Origin: Paracoccus litorisediminis
GTDB taxonomy: Bacteria > Pseudomonadota > Alphaproteobacteria > Rhodobacterales > Rhodobacteraceae
Direction of reading: 5' to 3'
NCBI RefSeq assembly: GCF_009711205.1
Contig: NZ_WMIG01000021.1
Location: forward strand, 1 to 64,000
DNA: 64,000 bases
Shown here: positions 37,537 through 46,053 of the stretch, in pieces
Layout of the letters: each line of letters begins with the position of its first letter
Numbering within the stretch: position 1 is the stretch's first letter
Translations under genes and position numbers: made by a program
The notes under the pieces: model-generated
The model's database searches: none
Told to the model about the DNA's origin: nothing
The model's input: only the letters and a program-made list of their open reading frames with translations

Positions 37537-38946
37537 TCAACTTGCGTCCCGCATTTGCAATTTGTCGTAGCGCTGCAGCAGATCCGAAAATTCGCGGGGA
37601 TAGGGACAGGTCGTGAGCGTCCCCAGAAAAGTTGCAGACCATTGAGCCACATCGGTCCGCTGCACGACCTCCAGACAGGCGGCGTGCCGCCTGCGGCGCT
37701 CGTCATGCGACATGCCCAAAGCGCAGGATATCGCCTTGGCAATGTCTTCAATGTCATAAGGATTGACCAGCAGGGCTTCGGTCATGTCTTCGGCCGCTCC
37801 GGCGAAGCGTGACAGGATAAGAATGCCGGGATCGTCCGGATTTTGAGCCGCGACGAATTCCTTGGCGACGAGGTTCATCCCATCGGCCAAGGAGGTGACA
37901 AGACAGGCCTTGGCGCGGCGGTAGAGCCGCGCCAATTTCGCGCGGGCAATCGGGCGATGGATATAGCGCAACGGCGTCCAATCCAATTCGGCAAAGCGGC
38001 CATTCACATGACCGGCAATTTCCTCCAATTCGCGGGTGATCTCTTGATATGCAGGAACCTGCTCACGACTGGGTGGCGCGATCTGCAGCAGGCAGGCTCT
38101 GGCATTATCAGTTCGAGTTTCCAGATAGCGGGCGAAGCCTTTGAAGCGATTGGGCAAACCTTTCGAGTAATCCAGTCGGTCAACCCCGAGGATGAAGCGT
38201 CCCGGCTCTTCTGCGCCAAAGGGATTTGGCCCGGCTTTTTCCGCCTCTGCCGCAAAGCCCGCGGTGTCGATCCCGATCGGGAAAGAACGGACCGAGGTGA
38301 TGCGATGCCCGAATTTGACACTGCCATCGGGCATAAACTCGGCACGCGGATCGGCGCGAAACATCTCGAGGCAGCGGGCAACATCGCTGCGGGTTTGCAG
38401 GCCAACCAGATTGAACTGCGCCAATTCATCGGCAAAGCGTTCGGGATGGGTCAGAACCGACAAATCCCCCAGAGCCGGAAACGGGACATGTAGAAAGAAA
38501 CCTATGCGGTTTTGCACCCCTGCCGCGCGCAGCTCTGCCGCCAAGGATAGAAAGTGATAATCATGCACCCAGATCAGATCATCGGGTCCGGCGATTTGAC
38601 GAATGATCCGCGCAAGCCTTGCATTCACTCTGCGATAAGCCGCTTCATATTCCGGGCGCAATTCGACCAGATCGCCACGCCGGTGAAAGAGCGGCCAAAG
38701 TACGGAATTGGCGTAACCGAGATAATAGTCGTGCATCTCGATTTCGCTCAATCTGAACGCGAGACGTTGATAGGGCGCGGTGCTGACTTCCTCGAGCCCG
38801 TCATCCGCTTGCCCGGCTTCGGGATGCGCGCCGATCCATATGCCACCCGAGGCAGCCAAGGCATCATGCAAAGCGACCATCAACCCGCCCGAGACGGCAT
38901 CTCCCATCGGAATTCGGTTCGAGATGACGATCAGACGTCCTGACAT
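37537..38946 (-). CDS. otsA: Trehalose-6-phosphate synthase
   Basis: A 469-residue GT20 glycosyltransferase making trehalose-6-phosphate from UDP-glucose and glucose-6-phosphate, a route to the osmo- and desiccation protectant trehalose. Motifs: N-terminal RLIVISNRIP, LIWVHDYHFLSLA, GIDTAGF, LDYSKGLPNRFKGF and the nucleotide-sugar site SLADGMNLVAKEFVAAQ. Length is normal for OtsA. No otsB phosphatase is in the window, so the second step must be elsewhere. An EcfG-type promoter 34 nt before the ATG fits the general-stress control of trehalose synthesis known in other alphaproteobacteria. Confidence 0.96.
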   Translation of the reverse strand: MSGRLIVISNRIPMGDAVSGGLMVALHDALAASGGIWIGAHPEAGQADDGLEEVSTAPYQRLAFRLSEIEMHDYYLGYANSVLWPLFHRRGDLVELRPEYEAAYRRVNARLARIIRQIAGPDDLIWVHDYHFLSLAAELRAAGVQNRIGFFLHVPFPALGDLSVLTHPERFADELAQFNLVGLQTRSDVARCLEMFRADPRAEFMPDGSVKFGHRITSVRSFPIGIDTAGFAAEAEKAGPNPFGAEEPGRFILGVDRLDYSKGLPNRFKGFARYLETRTDNARACLLQIAPPSREQVPAYQEITRELEEIAGHVNGRFAELDWTPLRYIHRPIARAKLARLYRRAKACLVTSLADGMNLVAKEFVAAQNPDDPGILILSRFAGAAEDMTEALLVNPYDIEDIAKAISCALGMSHDERRRRHAACLEVVQRTDVAQWSATFLGTLTTCPYPREFSDLLQRYDKLQMRDAS

Positions 38947-38979
38947 GGAAGACCTCTTGCAGGTTGGGTAGGCAGGACC

Positions 38980-39004
38980 AACCTTGGCGGTGGCGCGGTG
39001 TTCC
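38980..39004 (-). promoter_or_regulatory. EcfG-type general-stress promoter of otsA
   Basis: The minus strand carries GGAAC (39004-39000), a 16-nt spacer and GGTT (38983-38980), ending 34 nt before the otsA ATG. Confidence 0.78.
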
Positions 39005-39068
39005 GAAAATTCTGCGATTTCCCAAAGGCGCTTCGGGAGGAAGGCCCCCCGAAGCTCATGCAGCAGCC

Positions 39069-39734
39069 TCAGGCCAGCGCGCTTTCCTCCTCGGTGTCAT
39101 ATTCCGAGGCGGCATCGTTGATCGAGCCTTCGGCCAATTCGTTCAGCTTGCCGTCGGCCGCCTTCTCTTGCGCCAGGATCGCGTCGATATGGTCGCGGAT
39201 CTCTTCGAGGCCCAGTTCCTCGGCAAAGGCGCGCAGCGAGCCATAGCGGGTGATCTCGTAATGCTCGACCGCCTGGCAGCTGAAAATGATAGCCGCGTCC
39301 GAGGCTACGCTGTCACCGAAATCCTCGAGCAGGCTCTCGCCTTCCTCCAGAATGCCGTCGATCGCCTCGCATTTCTCGCCGCGGGCCCGTTTGCCCAGGA
39401 GCTCGAAAACGGTCTCGAGGCTCTGGATCTGGCCCTCGGTCTCGGCGCGGTGCTCTTCGAGGGCCCGTTTCAATTCGGGATGATCGGCCTTGCGGATCAT
39501 CTTGGGCAGCGCGCGGTAGATCTTCTTCTCGGCATAATACATGTCCTTGAGGCCATGCTCGAGCAGATCCGAGAGCGATTTTTGCGTGGCTTTCGGGCGC
39601 TGCGCCGCGGTCGAGGCGGATTTTCGGGCGACATTCTGTGCCCGCTTTCCGCGCTGCTCGGGGCTTGCCTTGGCGCTGGCGCGGCCTTCGCTGCGCGCGC
39701 TCTTGCGGGCATTAGACTTGGGTTGGGTGGCCAT
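39069..39734 (-). CDS. YciE/YciF-like ferritin-fold stress protein (DUF892)
   Basis: A 221-residue protein. Residues about 50-215 form the DUF892 four-helix bundle: SLSDLLEHGLKDMYYAEKKI, then ALEEHRAETEGQI, and the SCQAVEHYEITRYG helix with ferritin-like His/Glu ligands. The first 50 residues form a Lys/Arg/Ala/Ser-rich tail (ARKSARSEGRASAKAS) that looks like a DNA-binding or disordered extension. Of three consecutive ATG codons I chose the last (39734), correctly spaced from GGAGG. The frame is open far upstream but that sequence is non-coding. Homologues are induced by osmotic and envelope stress. A near-match EcfG promoter precedes it. Confidence 0.9.
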   Translation of the reverse strand: MATQPKSNARKSARSEGRASAKASPEQRGKRAQNVARKSASTAAQRPKATQKSLSDLLEHGLKDMYYAEKKIYRALPKMIRKADHPELKRALEEHRAETEGQIQSLETVFELLGKRARGEKCEAIDGILEEGESLLEDFGDSVASDAAIIFSCQAVEHYEITRYGSLRAFAEELGLEEIRDHIDAILAQEKAADGKLNELAEGSINDAASEYDTEEESALA

Positions 39735-39776
39735 CATCATCCTCCATGGGCTGAAATCCAACTTGCGGGACTGAAA

Positions 39777-39801
39777 ATCGCCAAGGGAGCCAGTTTGTTC
39801 C
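39777..39801 (-). promoter_or_regulatory. Near-match EcfG promoter of the yciF-like gene
   Basis: The minus strand carries GGAAC (39801-39797), a 16-nt spacer and CGAT (39780-39777), one mismatch to CGTT. It ends 43 nt before the chosen ATG. Confidence 0.5.
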
Positions 39802-39929
39802 CGAAATGCCCGATAGATTTTTTCATCTTCCCGACCGGGAACATCGGGCGCCGGCCGAGGTTTCAGCCACTTGGTTCGCAAGCAGGCAAACCTGGGAACA
39901 CGCTGCGATTCAGGCTTTTGTGATGGCAG

Positions 39930-39954
39930 GGAACCGAAAGCGGCGCTTCGGGTT
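39930..39954 (+). promoter_or_regulatory. EcfG-type general-stress promoter of the methyltransferase-brkB operon
   Basis: GGAAC (39930-39934), a 16-nt spacer and GGTT (39951-39954), ending 33 nt before ATG 39987. It supports this ATG over an in-frame start at 39954, which would lie within the -10. Confidence 0.75.
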
Positions 39955-39986
39955 TGGCACACAAAACAAGAACAAGGATGCGCGTC

Positions 39987-40598
39987 ATGAACTTCCAACT
40001 CCGCCTTGGACATTCGGAACAAGTCAACCACAATCACCGGAACGTTCTGGATGCCGAGGTCGAGCAGGCCCGCGCCGTGACCCGCCAACTCACACGCAGG
40101 CATTATTCCAGCGTGCTGGAGCTTGGCTGTTCGCCCGTCACCGCGGCGGCCGATCTGGCGCGTCGGGCGGATCGCTTCCTCGCGCTTGACGACGACCCGC
40201 GAAATGTCGAGGCTGCTCGGGCAAGGTTGATCTGCCGTCCTCAAGCGCGGGTGCGCCACGCCTCGGTGCCGCGGAACTGGCCGCGGCGCGCGTTCGATCT
40301 CATCGTGATCTCGGAGATGATCGCGCGTCTCAATCGTTTCGAGCTGCGCGCATTGGCGCGAAGATGCGCCGAAACGCTGAGCGATTGCGGCGAGTTGATC
40401 CTGTTCTGCGATCTTGAAGATAGTCGCAGCACGGTTCAGCGCATCGCAGCGGCAGAGGAGTTCCGACGCGAATTCGGCCGCTTGCGTCAGCTCGAGATCA
40501 CCCGACACGCACATGCCAGATCGGCTCTGCATCTGACGATTTTGGCCCGCGGCCAAATCGTGCCCCGCGCGCAATTCGAGACCCGCGAGGGCGCATGA
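39987..40598 (+). CDS. Class I SAM-dependent methyltransferase (NodS-like)
   Basis: A 203-residue methyltransferase with a recognisable SAM-binding fold: motif I VLELGCSPVTAAADLARRAD, acidic end of strand 2 FLALDDDPRNVEAAR, and FDLIVISEMIARL at strand 4. The arrangement resembles NodS/SAM-methyltransferase proteins of alphaproteobacteria, but the substrate is unknown. ATG 39987 has AAGG upstream. The stop overlaps the BrkB start as ATGA, so the two form a translationally coupled operon under an EcfG-type promoter. Confidence 0.78.
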   Translation: MNFQLRLGHSEQVNHNHRNVLDAEVEQARAVTRQLTRRHYSSVLELGCSPVTAAADLARRADRFLALDDDPRNVEAARARLICRPQARVRHASVPRNWPRRAFDLIVISEMIARLNRFELRALARRCAETLSDCGELILFCDLEDSRSTVQRIAAAEEFRREFGRLRQLEITRHAHARSALHLTILARGQIVPRAQFETREGA

Positions 40599-41701
40599 CG
40601 ATCAGGGCGCGCGGGGCCGAGACAGATATTGAACTGCCCGACTCGCCCGCGGATCTCTCTGCCCGTGGTTGGAAAGAGGTCGGCACGCAGCTCTGGCGCG
40701 AGATTTCCGAAGATCACGTCTCGGTCGTGGCGGCTGGCATCGCCTTCTATGCGCTCATCGCCTTGTTTCCGGCCATTGCCGCCTTGGTCGGGATATCCGG
40801 GGTGATCCTTGATCCTGCGGATCTGGGCGGGGAATTGACCCGCATCGTGGCGTATCTTCCCCCCAGCGCGGCGGAGATCGTCAGCGATCAGGTCGTCTCG
40901 GTCACCGGCAGCAGCGGCGCGGGCAGCGGTCTGGTCGCAATTTCGGGCCTGGTCATCGCAATCTATGGCGCGATGAAAGGAACACTGACGCTGATCGAGG
41001 GGTTGAACATCGCCTATGACGAGACCGAGAGACGCGGAATTCTTCGGCTTTATCTGACCGCTCTCGGCCTGACCCTCGCGATCCTGTTCGGATGTCTGCT
41101 GACGCTTGGCCTCGCTGTGATCCTGCCTTCGATCCTTGGTCTTCTCCCCTTCGGCAATCTCGCCGAGACGGTCATTCCTTGGGTCAGTTGGCTTATTCTC
41201 GCCACATTCACCATGCTGGGACTGGCCGTCATCTACCGTTTCGGCCCCTCGCGCGAACCTCCTCGCTGGCGTTGGATCAGTCCGGGCGCGGCGCTGGCGA
41301 CGCTGATCTGGATCGGCGGGACGGCGGCATTCTCGCTCTATGTCCAGCGCCTCGGCTCCTATGCCGAGACTTATGGTGCACTCGGCGGGGTCATTGTGCT
41401 GCTGACCTGGCTTTGGCTTTCCGCCTTCTCGGTCCTGGCCGGAGCGGAGCTGAATGCCGAACTCGAACGGCAGGCGGGGCGAAGCGCCGATCATCTTCAG
41501 ACGGGTGCTGCTTTGGGACCATCCTTGGCACCACAACCCGCAGAGGCAGCATTATCCCCTGAACCGGCGCATATGCGCCTCGCATTATCCGCAGCACCCA
41601 GCGACAAGACGCGAAAATTGTCGCCGCTCCTTTTGCTTGCCGGATTGGTCATCTGGCAGGCGCTGCGCCGGGAAGACCCAAGAATCCCGCCCAAAACCTG
41701 A
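40595..41701 (+). CDS. YihY/BrkB family membrane protein
   Basis: A 368-residue inner-membrane protein with six core hydrophobic segments and the YihY/BrkB signature HVSVVAAGIAFYALIALFPA. The loop AIYGAMKGTLTLIEGLNIAY and the final helix YGALGGVIVLLTWLWLSAF are also typical. The extra C-terminal tail (about 290-368) is proline/alanine-rich and ends with one more hydrophobic segment. Family function is unsettled (once annotated as RNase BN). The start overlaps the upstream methyltransferase by 4 bp. Confidence 0.9.
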   Translation: MTIRARGAETDIELPDSPADLSARGWKEVGTQLWREISEDHVSVVAAGIAFYALIALFPAIAALVGISGVILDPADLGGELTRIVAYLPPSAAEIVSDQVVSVTGSSGAGSGLVAISGLVIAIYGAMKGTLTLIEGLNIAYDETERRGILRLYLTALGLTLAILFGCLLTLGLAVILPSILGLLPFGNLAETVIPWVSWLILATFTMLGLAVIYRFGPSREPPRWRWISPGAALATLIWIGGTAAFSLYVQRLGSYAETYGALGGVIVLLTWLWLSAFSVLAGAELNAELERQAGRSADHLQTGAALGPSLAPQPAEAALSPEPAHMRLALSAAPSDKTRKLSPLLLLAGLVIWQALRREDPRIPPKT

Positions 41702-41730
41702 GCCCCTCCCCCAGCCATTCAGGAGCGCAA

Positions 41731-42048
41731 ATTCAGAGCAATGATCCAAGGATTTGGCGCAATTCGCTTCTGATTTGGCAGCGCAGCGCCCAGATCGCAT
41801 GGCAGGCGCAATTGGTCATGGCGTTGCGGCTCGCCGGAGTGGCAGGCGTCTTGCCACAGGACGCCACTGAGACAGGCCTGATGGTCTGGGAGAAGGTAGA
41901 AGCCGCCTCCCATTCCTGGTTTGCCGCATGGGGTGCCGCGACCCGCGGCCAAAGCGCCGATCGGGTGGCCCTGGCGGCATTGCGACCCTATCAGCGCCGT
42001 GTCCGCGACAATGTGAAACGCTTGTCGCGACCCACGCGGGACGCCTAG
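41731..42048 (+). CDS. Small phasin/antifreeze-like hypothetical protein, start uncertain
   Basis: The conserved-looking body (IWQRSAQIAWQAQLVMALRL to RPYQRRVRDNVKRLSR) resembles short phasin- or antifreeze-annotated helical proteins of Rhodobacteraceae. The frame is open upstream to the BrkB stop, but the first ordinary start codon is TTG 41812, which would cut off the N-terminal helix. An AGGAG at 41721-41725 sits 5 nt before ATT 41731, in frame, so an AUU start is proposed here. The ATG at 41741 is out of frame and stops after 10 codons. The alternative is an indel or a start at 41812. Confidence 0.45.
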   Translation: MQSNDPRIWRNSLLIWQRSAQIAWQAQLVMALRLAGVAGVLPQDATETGLMVWEKVEAASHSWFAAWGAATRGQSADRVALAALRPYQRRVRDNVKRLSRPTRDA

Positions 42049-42090
42049 TCGCCGCGAATTCCCGTCAGCATCTTTGATTGGGGCCCCGCC

Positions 42091-42582
42091 ATGTTCGAGC
42101 AACTCGCCGCTGAATTCGCCCGCCCGATGAGCCTGCCCACCGAGGTCGCGGTCTTGCGCCTGAGCATGGCGCTGCTGCTTGGCGGCGTGATCGGCTGGGA
42201 ACGCGAGATCAAGGCCCGCGCCGCTGGTCTGCGCACGCATATGCTGATCGCGCTTGCGGCGGCCTGTTTCACCCTGGTCGCGATGGAGTTGATGAACCTG
42301 TCTCCGCAAAACGCCGATCTGCAGCGCCTCGATCCTCTGCGTCTGATCGAGGCGGTCACGGCGGGTGTCGCCTTTCTCGCCGCAGGGTCGATTGTAATCA
42401 GCGGCGCGACCGTTCGAGGTGTGACGACAGGTGCCTCGATGTGGCTTTGCGGCGCAATCGGGCTGTGCTGCGGCACCGGCGATCTGCGGCTTGCGATGAT
42501 TGCGACGGTGATGGCGATGATCGTTCTGTACCTGATCCGTGTCCTCATCACCCCCGCAATGCACCCCGAGGATGACGAATAA
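42091..42582 (+). CDS. MgtC/SapB family membrane protein
   Basis: A 163-residue protein with the MgtC N-terminal signature: LRLSMALLLGGVIGWEREIK, then GLRTHMLIALAAACFTLV and VTAGVAFLAAGSIVISG, four to five membrane helices in total. It lacks the long C-terminal ACT-like domain of Salmonella MgtC, like many environmental SapB proteins. Roles include growth in low Mg2+ and modulation of ATP synthase; this copy is unassigned. The gap to the preceding gene is 42 bp. Confidence 0.88.
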   Translation: MFEQLAAEFARPMSLPTEVAVLRLSMALLLGGVIGWEREIKARAAGLRTHMLIALAAACFTLVAMELMNLSPQNADLQRLDPLRLIEAVTAGVAFLAAGSIVISGATVRGVTTGASMWLCGAIGLCCGTGDLRLAMIATVMAMIVLYLIRVLITPAMHPEDDE

Positions 42583-42608
42583 GCCGACGCGCTTTTCCGA
42601 ACCGGAGC

Positions 42609-42634
42609 GGAAACAAACCGTGAGGTCGTGGGTT
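42609..42634 (+). promoter_or_regulatory. Near-match EcfG promoter of the first PRC-barrel gene
   Basis: GGAAAC (42609-42614), a 16-nt spacer and GGTT (42631-42634), the same GGAAAC variant as upstream of phyR. It ends 50 nt before ATG 42684. Confidence 0.5.
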
Positions 42635-42683
42635 ACCAGCGCTCGAAAACGGGCAGCAAGCCTGCTGCGGAAAGGAAAATGCC

Positions 42684-43034
42684 ATGAATGACACGGTTGG
42701 AACGCTGGTTTCCTCGGCCAATGTGAACGGCACGGCGGTCTATGGCCGCGACGGCAGCCATATCGGCACCATTGACCATCTGATGATCGACAAGCCCTCG
42801 GGCAATGTCGCCTATGCGGTGATGGGCTTCGGCGGCTTTCTGGGCCTTGGCGAGGAACATCTGCCGGTGCCGTGGCACGCGCTGCGCTATGACACCGCAT
42901 TGGGTGGCTTCGTCACCGACCTGACCGAGGAACAGGTCACCGGCGCGCCTGCCCGCAGCGAAGGCTGGGATCGCGACCGCGACTGGGAAACCCGGACCTA
43001 CGAATATTACGGCTGCCCGCCCTATTGGATCTGA
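42684..43034 (+). CDS. PRC-barrel domain protein
   Basis: A 116-residue soluble protein with an N-terminal PRC-barrel (about 10-80: GTAVYGRDGSHIGTIDHLMI, AVMGFGGFLGLGEEHLPVPW) and an aromatic, charged tail ending YGCPPYWI. PRC-barrel proteins mediate protein contacts and are frequent in alphaproteobacterial stress regulons. GGAAAGG lies upstream. A second PRC-barrel gene follows 100 bp downstream, suggesting duplication and divergence. Confidence 0.88.
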   Translation: MNDTVGTLVSSANVNGTAVYGRDGSHIGTIDHLMIDKPSGNVAYAVMGFGGFLGLGEEHLPVPWHALRYDTALGGFVTDLTEEQVTGAPARSEGWDRDRDWETRTYEYYGCPPYWI

Positions 43035-43057
43035 GCCCATACGTTCCCGCCCATCCG

Positions 43058-43080
43058 CCTCACCTCACCTCACCTCACCT
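43058..43080. repeat. CCTCA pentanucleotide tandem repeat
   Basis: About 4.6 perfect copies of CCTCA in the 103-bp gap between the two PRC-barrel genes. It is non-coding. Short tandem repeats of this kind can vary in copy number. Confidence 0.8.
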
Positions 43081-43137
43081 TCGGCGAAACAGCTATGGGC
43101 GGGAAGTCGAACAACATAACCATCAGGAGGACGACAA

Positions 43138-43434
43138 ATGGACCACAAACTTCATCAGCGGCTGGACGCCAGCGAATTGACCGATGCCGTGCTGTCCGGT
43201 GCGACGATCTACGGGCCGGGGGATGAAACCGTCGGCACGGTCTCGCATCTGCATGGCTCGGGAGCCGAGGCTCAGGCCATTGTCGATGTCGGTGGCTTCC
43301 TTGGCCTTGGTGCCAAGCCCGTCGCGCTTGGAGTTTCCCAGATCGATTTCATGCGCGACGAGGGTGGCACCGTGCATGGCGTGACCCACCATAACAAAGA
43401 GGCACTGAAGGCGCTGCCCGAACATCACCACTGA
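43138..43434 (+). CDS. Second PRC-barrel-like protein
   Basis: A 98-residue protein with a shorter PRC-barrel (about 18-75: SGATIYGPGDETVGTVSHLH, AIVDVGGFLGLGAKPVALGV), clearly related to the neighbour at 42684, and a His-rich end (ALPEHHH). AGGAGG precedes the ATG. The terminal His cluster could bind metal, but that is speculative. It probably forms a small stress locus with the DUF3008 gene that follows. Confidence 0.8.
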   Translation: MDHKLHQRLDASELTDAVLSGATIYGPGDETVGTVSHLHGSGAEAQAIVDVGGFLGLGAKPVALGVSQIDFMRDEGGTVHGVTHHNKEALKALPEHHH

Positions 43435-43490
43435 CCGGGACGTGGCGGCACTGCAAGTGCAGCGCCGCCCTTCCGCAAGGAGATCCGCCT

Positions 43491-43676
43491 ATGCCCGCCA
43501 AATCCAAGGCCCAGCAAAAAGCTGCAGGTGCCGCCCTGTCAGCCAAGCGCGGCGAGACGAAGAAAAGCGATCTCAAGGGCGCATCCAAAGAAATGTACGA
43601 GTCCATGTCCGAGGATCAGCTTGAGGATTTCGCCAGCACCAAGCACAAGGGCAAGCCCGAGCATGTGAAGAAATAG
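43491..43676 (+). CDS. DUF3008 family small protein
   Basis: A 61-residue lysine-rich protein with the DUF3008 pattern: MPAKSKAQQKAAGAALSAKR, GASKEMYESMSEDQLEDFA and STKHKGKPEHVKK. It should be cytoplasmic and largely helical or disordered. AAGGAG precedes the ATG. Homologues are widespread small proteins of unknown function, often beside stress genes. It converges on ybdK with a 4-bp gap. Confidence 0.88.
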   Translation: MPAKSKAQQKAAGAALSAKRGETKKSDLKGASKEMYESMSEDQLEDFASTKHKGKPEHVKK

Positions 43677-43680
43677 CGGT

Positions 43681-44811
43681 TCACAGCCCCTCGCGGAATT
43701 CCTCGATCAGGCGCTGGACGACGGCCCGATGTGCCTCATCGCGGCTGGCCCCTGCCGAGGCCGCAGCCGCAAAGACCGCGCGTTGACGGCTGGCGGAATT
43801 GCCTTGCGCCACGATCTCGCGGACCCGCGCAATGTTGGGCTGGCTGCCCAGTCGGTCGGCATCTTCGGCGATCAGCGCCAGCCATTCCTCGGCCAGTTCC
43901 TCATGCGGCTTGATCCGGCCCGCGCCGAAATCGATCAGCCCTTTGTCGAGCCCATGGCGCAGGGCGCGCCAGCGGTTCTCGCCGATCAGGAAATTGTCAT
44001 ATTGCCGCCAGCGCATATTGCGCTCGGAGAGCCGCCACAGCATGCGCAGGCTTGCCTGGATCAGCGCGGCCATGGTGATCGTGTCCGCCAGCCTTGGGCA
44101 GGCATCGCAGATCCGTGTCTCCAGCGTCGGGAACCTTGCCGAGGGGCGCAGGTCCCACCAGATCTCGCTGTTATCTTCGATGATGCCCTGTGCCACCAGC
44201 ACTTCGGTCGCCCGCTCGTAGGCGCTCCACTCCGAGAATTCCGGCGGCAGACCGGTGCGGGGATAGCCCGCAAAAACCGTCGTGCGATAGGAGGCAAGGC
44301 CCGTATCGTCCCCCTGCCAAAACGGCGATGAGGCAGAAAGCGCCAGAAGATGCGGCAGGAAATAGCGAAACTGGTTCGTCAGATCGATGCGCAGCGCGGG
44401 CGCGTCGATGCCGACATGGACATGCATCCCGCAGATCAGCATGCGTCGCGCCATGCCGCGCATTTCCTGAGACAGGCGCTCATAACGGTCCTTGTCGGTG
44501 CGGTCTTGATCGCGCCAATCCGCCGAGGGGTGGCAGGCGACCGAGATCGGGGCAAGGCCGAATTCCGCCGCCTGACGCGAGATGGTTGCGCGCAGCCGCG
44601 CCAGATGCGCGCGCGCCTCGGTGATGTTGGCCGAGACCGGGGTGCCGACCTCGATCTGGCAGCGCAGGAATTCGGGGCTAACCTGATCACCGAGTTCGGC
44701 CTTGCACGCCGTCATCAATGCCTCGGGCGCATCGCCAAGCGCGCCAGTCTCGGGATCGACCAGCAGATATTCTTCCTCGATGCCAAGTGAAAAGGCGGGT
44801 TCCGGATTCAT
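43681..44811 (-). CDS. ybdK: YbdK-type carboxylate-amine ligase (GCS2 family)
   Basis: A 376-residue ATP-dependent ligase of the glutamate-cysteine ligase 2 group. Motifs: FSLGIEEEYLLVDPETGAL at the start, CGMHVHVG, DNSEIWWDLRPSARFPTLE and RWRALRHGLDKGLIDFG. YbdK members make gamma-glutamyl-cysteine-like products weakly, and the physiological substrate is uncertain. ATG 44811 has GAGGA upstream and lies 10 nt after the preceding oxidoreductase stop, making it the third gene of the katE operon. It may therefore be made in the general stress response and contribute to thiol protection. Confidence 0.88.
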   Translation of the reverse strand: MNPEPAFSLGIEEEYLLVDPETGALGDAPEALMTACKAELGDQVSPEFLRCQIEVGTPVSANITEARAHLARLRATISRQAAEFGLAPISVACHPSADWRDQDRTDKDRYERLSQEMRGMARRMLICGMHVHVGIDAPALRIDLTNQFRYFLPHLLALSASSPFWQGDDTGLASYRTTVFAGYPRTGLPPEFSEWSAYERATEVLVAQGIIEDNSEIWWDLRPSARFPTLETRICDACPRLADTITMAALIQASLRMLWRLSERNMRWRQYDNFLIGENRWRALRHGLDKGLIDFGAGRIKPHEELAEEWLALIAEDADRLGSQPNIARVREIVAQGNSASRQRAVFAAAASAGASRDEAHRAVVQRLIEEFREGL

Positions 44812-44821
44812 GCTATCCTCG

Positions 44822-46051
44822 CTAGCGAAAGGCGAACAGGTCCGCGTCGGCGTCAGGCTTGCCCGCAAGACGCGCGGCGATGATCTGGGCCGCGATCATA
44901 GAAAATGTGATGCCATTGCCGCCAAAGCCCATCACCGCATGGGCGCGTTTGAACTCCGGGACATGGTCGATAATCGGCAGCCCGTCCGTGGTATTGCCGA
45001 AGGGCGCGGCCCAAAGATAGGCGGGCGTGCCGATTTCGATACCGCAAAGCGCCTGCAACTTGGCCGCGATGCGGCGGGCGGCGGAATGCAGCCGGGCAGG
45101 GTCTTTGTAAGCCTCGGGGTCGTCCGAATCTTCGCCGCCCGCGATGATGCGACCGTCCCGCGCAGAACGGAAGTAAAGATAGGGATCGGCAGCCTCCCAG
45201 ACCAGCATCTGGTCCAGCCAAGCAGGGCGCGGGATGCGGGGATGGCTCGCCAATGCCCAAGTCGAGGTGATGCGATGCGACCTGCTTTCCATCATCGGCA
45301 GGAATTCATAGCCGGTGCAGAACACCCCCTGCCCCGCCGTCAGGAGCGATCCGTCCGAGGTCGCCAGCGCCACGCTGTCGCCGGTCTCGGCGAGATCGGT
45401 GATCTCGCGGGGCGAGACGATCTCGGCCCCGCGATGAACGGCCAGCCGCAGCAGCCCGGCCGTCAATTGCGCCGGACTGGGCGAAGCCGAGGCCTGTGAC
45501 AGGATCGCTGCCGTCCGGTCGATGCCGAAGCGCCTCCCCAGTGCCGTGTGATCCAGATACTCGCAGGCGATATCAGCCGCTTGCCGCGCTTTGAGCTCGC
45601 TGCGCATGTCGCGATGGCCTATCTCTTCGCCGGTCAGGTATAGCGCGGATTTCGGCTGCATGTCGCAAGCGATCCCGGTTTGCCCCACCAGATCCTGCTG
45701 ATCCCGCACCGCCCGGACCGAGCGCCGCCACGCCCGCTCTGCCTTGTCGCGCCCGATCCGTTCAGTCAGCTTGTGCAGTGGCACGTCGATTTCGTGCTGG
45801 ATCATCGCGGTGGAGGCAAGGCTCGATCCCCGCACCGGAGGGCGGCGGTCAAGGATCAGGATGCGGCGCTTTTGCCGGGACAGAGCTTCGGCCATCAGCG
45901 CGCCGCTGATCCCGGTCCCGACGATGATCACATCCCAAATCTTCGAGGATGGCGTTGTGATCGCGGGCGCGCTGATCGCCCTTGTCGCCGCCCAGAAGGG
46001 CTTGTCCAGATGCAGGCGGCGCTGCTTTGTCCGGGCCTCTCGCGGGGCCAC
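44822..46051 (-). CDS. FAD-dependent oxidoreductase (DadA/glycine oxidase-like)
   Basis: A 409-residue flavoenzyme with an N-terminal Rossmann motif (WDVIIVGTGISGALMAEAL) and a D-amino-acid oxidase fold ending in ERxxG-like GFGGNGITFSMIAAQIIAA. The N-terminal LDKPFW segment is typical of a subgroup of stand-alone DAO-fold proteins. I chose GTG 46051, 2 nt after the katE stop with AGGGA upstream; an upstream TTG would overlap katE. It is the second gene of a katE operon, so peroxide made by the oxidase could be removed by the catalase. Substrate unknown. Confidence 0.82.
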   Translation of the reverse strand: MAPREARTKQRRLHLDKPFWAATRAISAPAITTPSSKIWDVIIVGTGISGALMAEALSRQKRRILILDRRPPVRGSSLASTAMIQHEIDVPLHKLTERIGRDKAERAWRRSVRAVRDQQDLVGQTGIACDMQPKSALYLTGEEIGHRDMRSELKARQAADIACEYLDHTALGRRFGIDRTAAILSQASASPSPAQLTAGLLRLAVHRGAEIVSPREITDLAETGDSVALATSDGSLLTAGQGVFCTGYEFLPMMESRSHRITSTWALASHPRIPRPAWLDQMLVWEAADPYLYFRSARDGRIIAGGEDSDDPEAYKDPARLHSAARRIAAKLQALCGIEIGTPAYLWAAPFGNTTDGLPIIDHVPEFKRAHAVMGFGGNGITFSMIAAQIIAARLAGKPDADADLFAFR

Positions 46052-46053
46052 GA

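Noticed and set aside
39735..40574. N-terminal extension of the YciF-like protein
   Set aside because: It runs antisense through the methyltransferase gene and the divergent promoters; the ribosome site and family start are at 39734.
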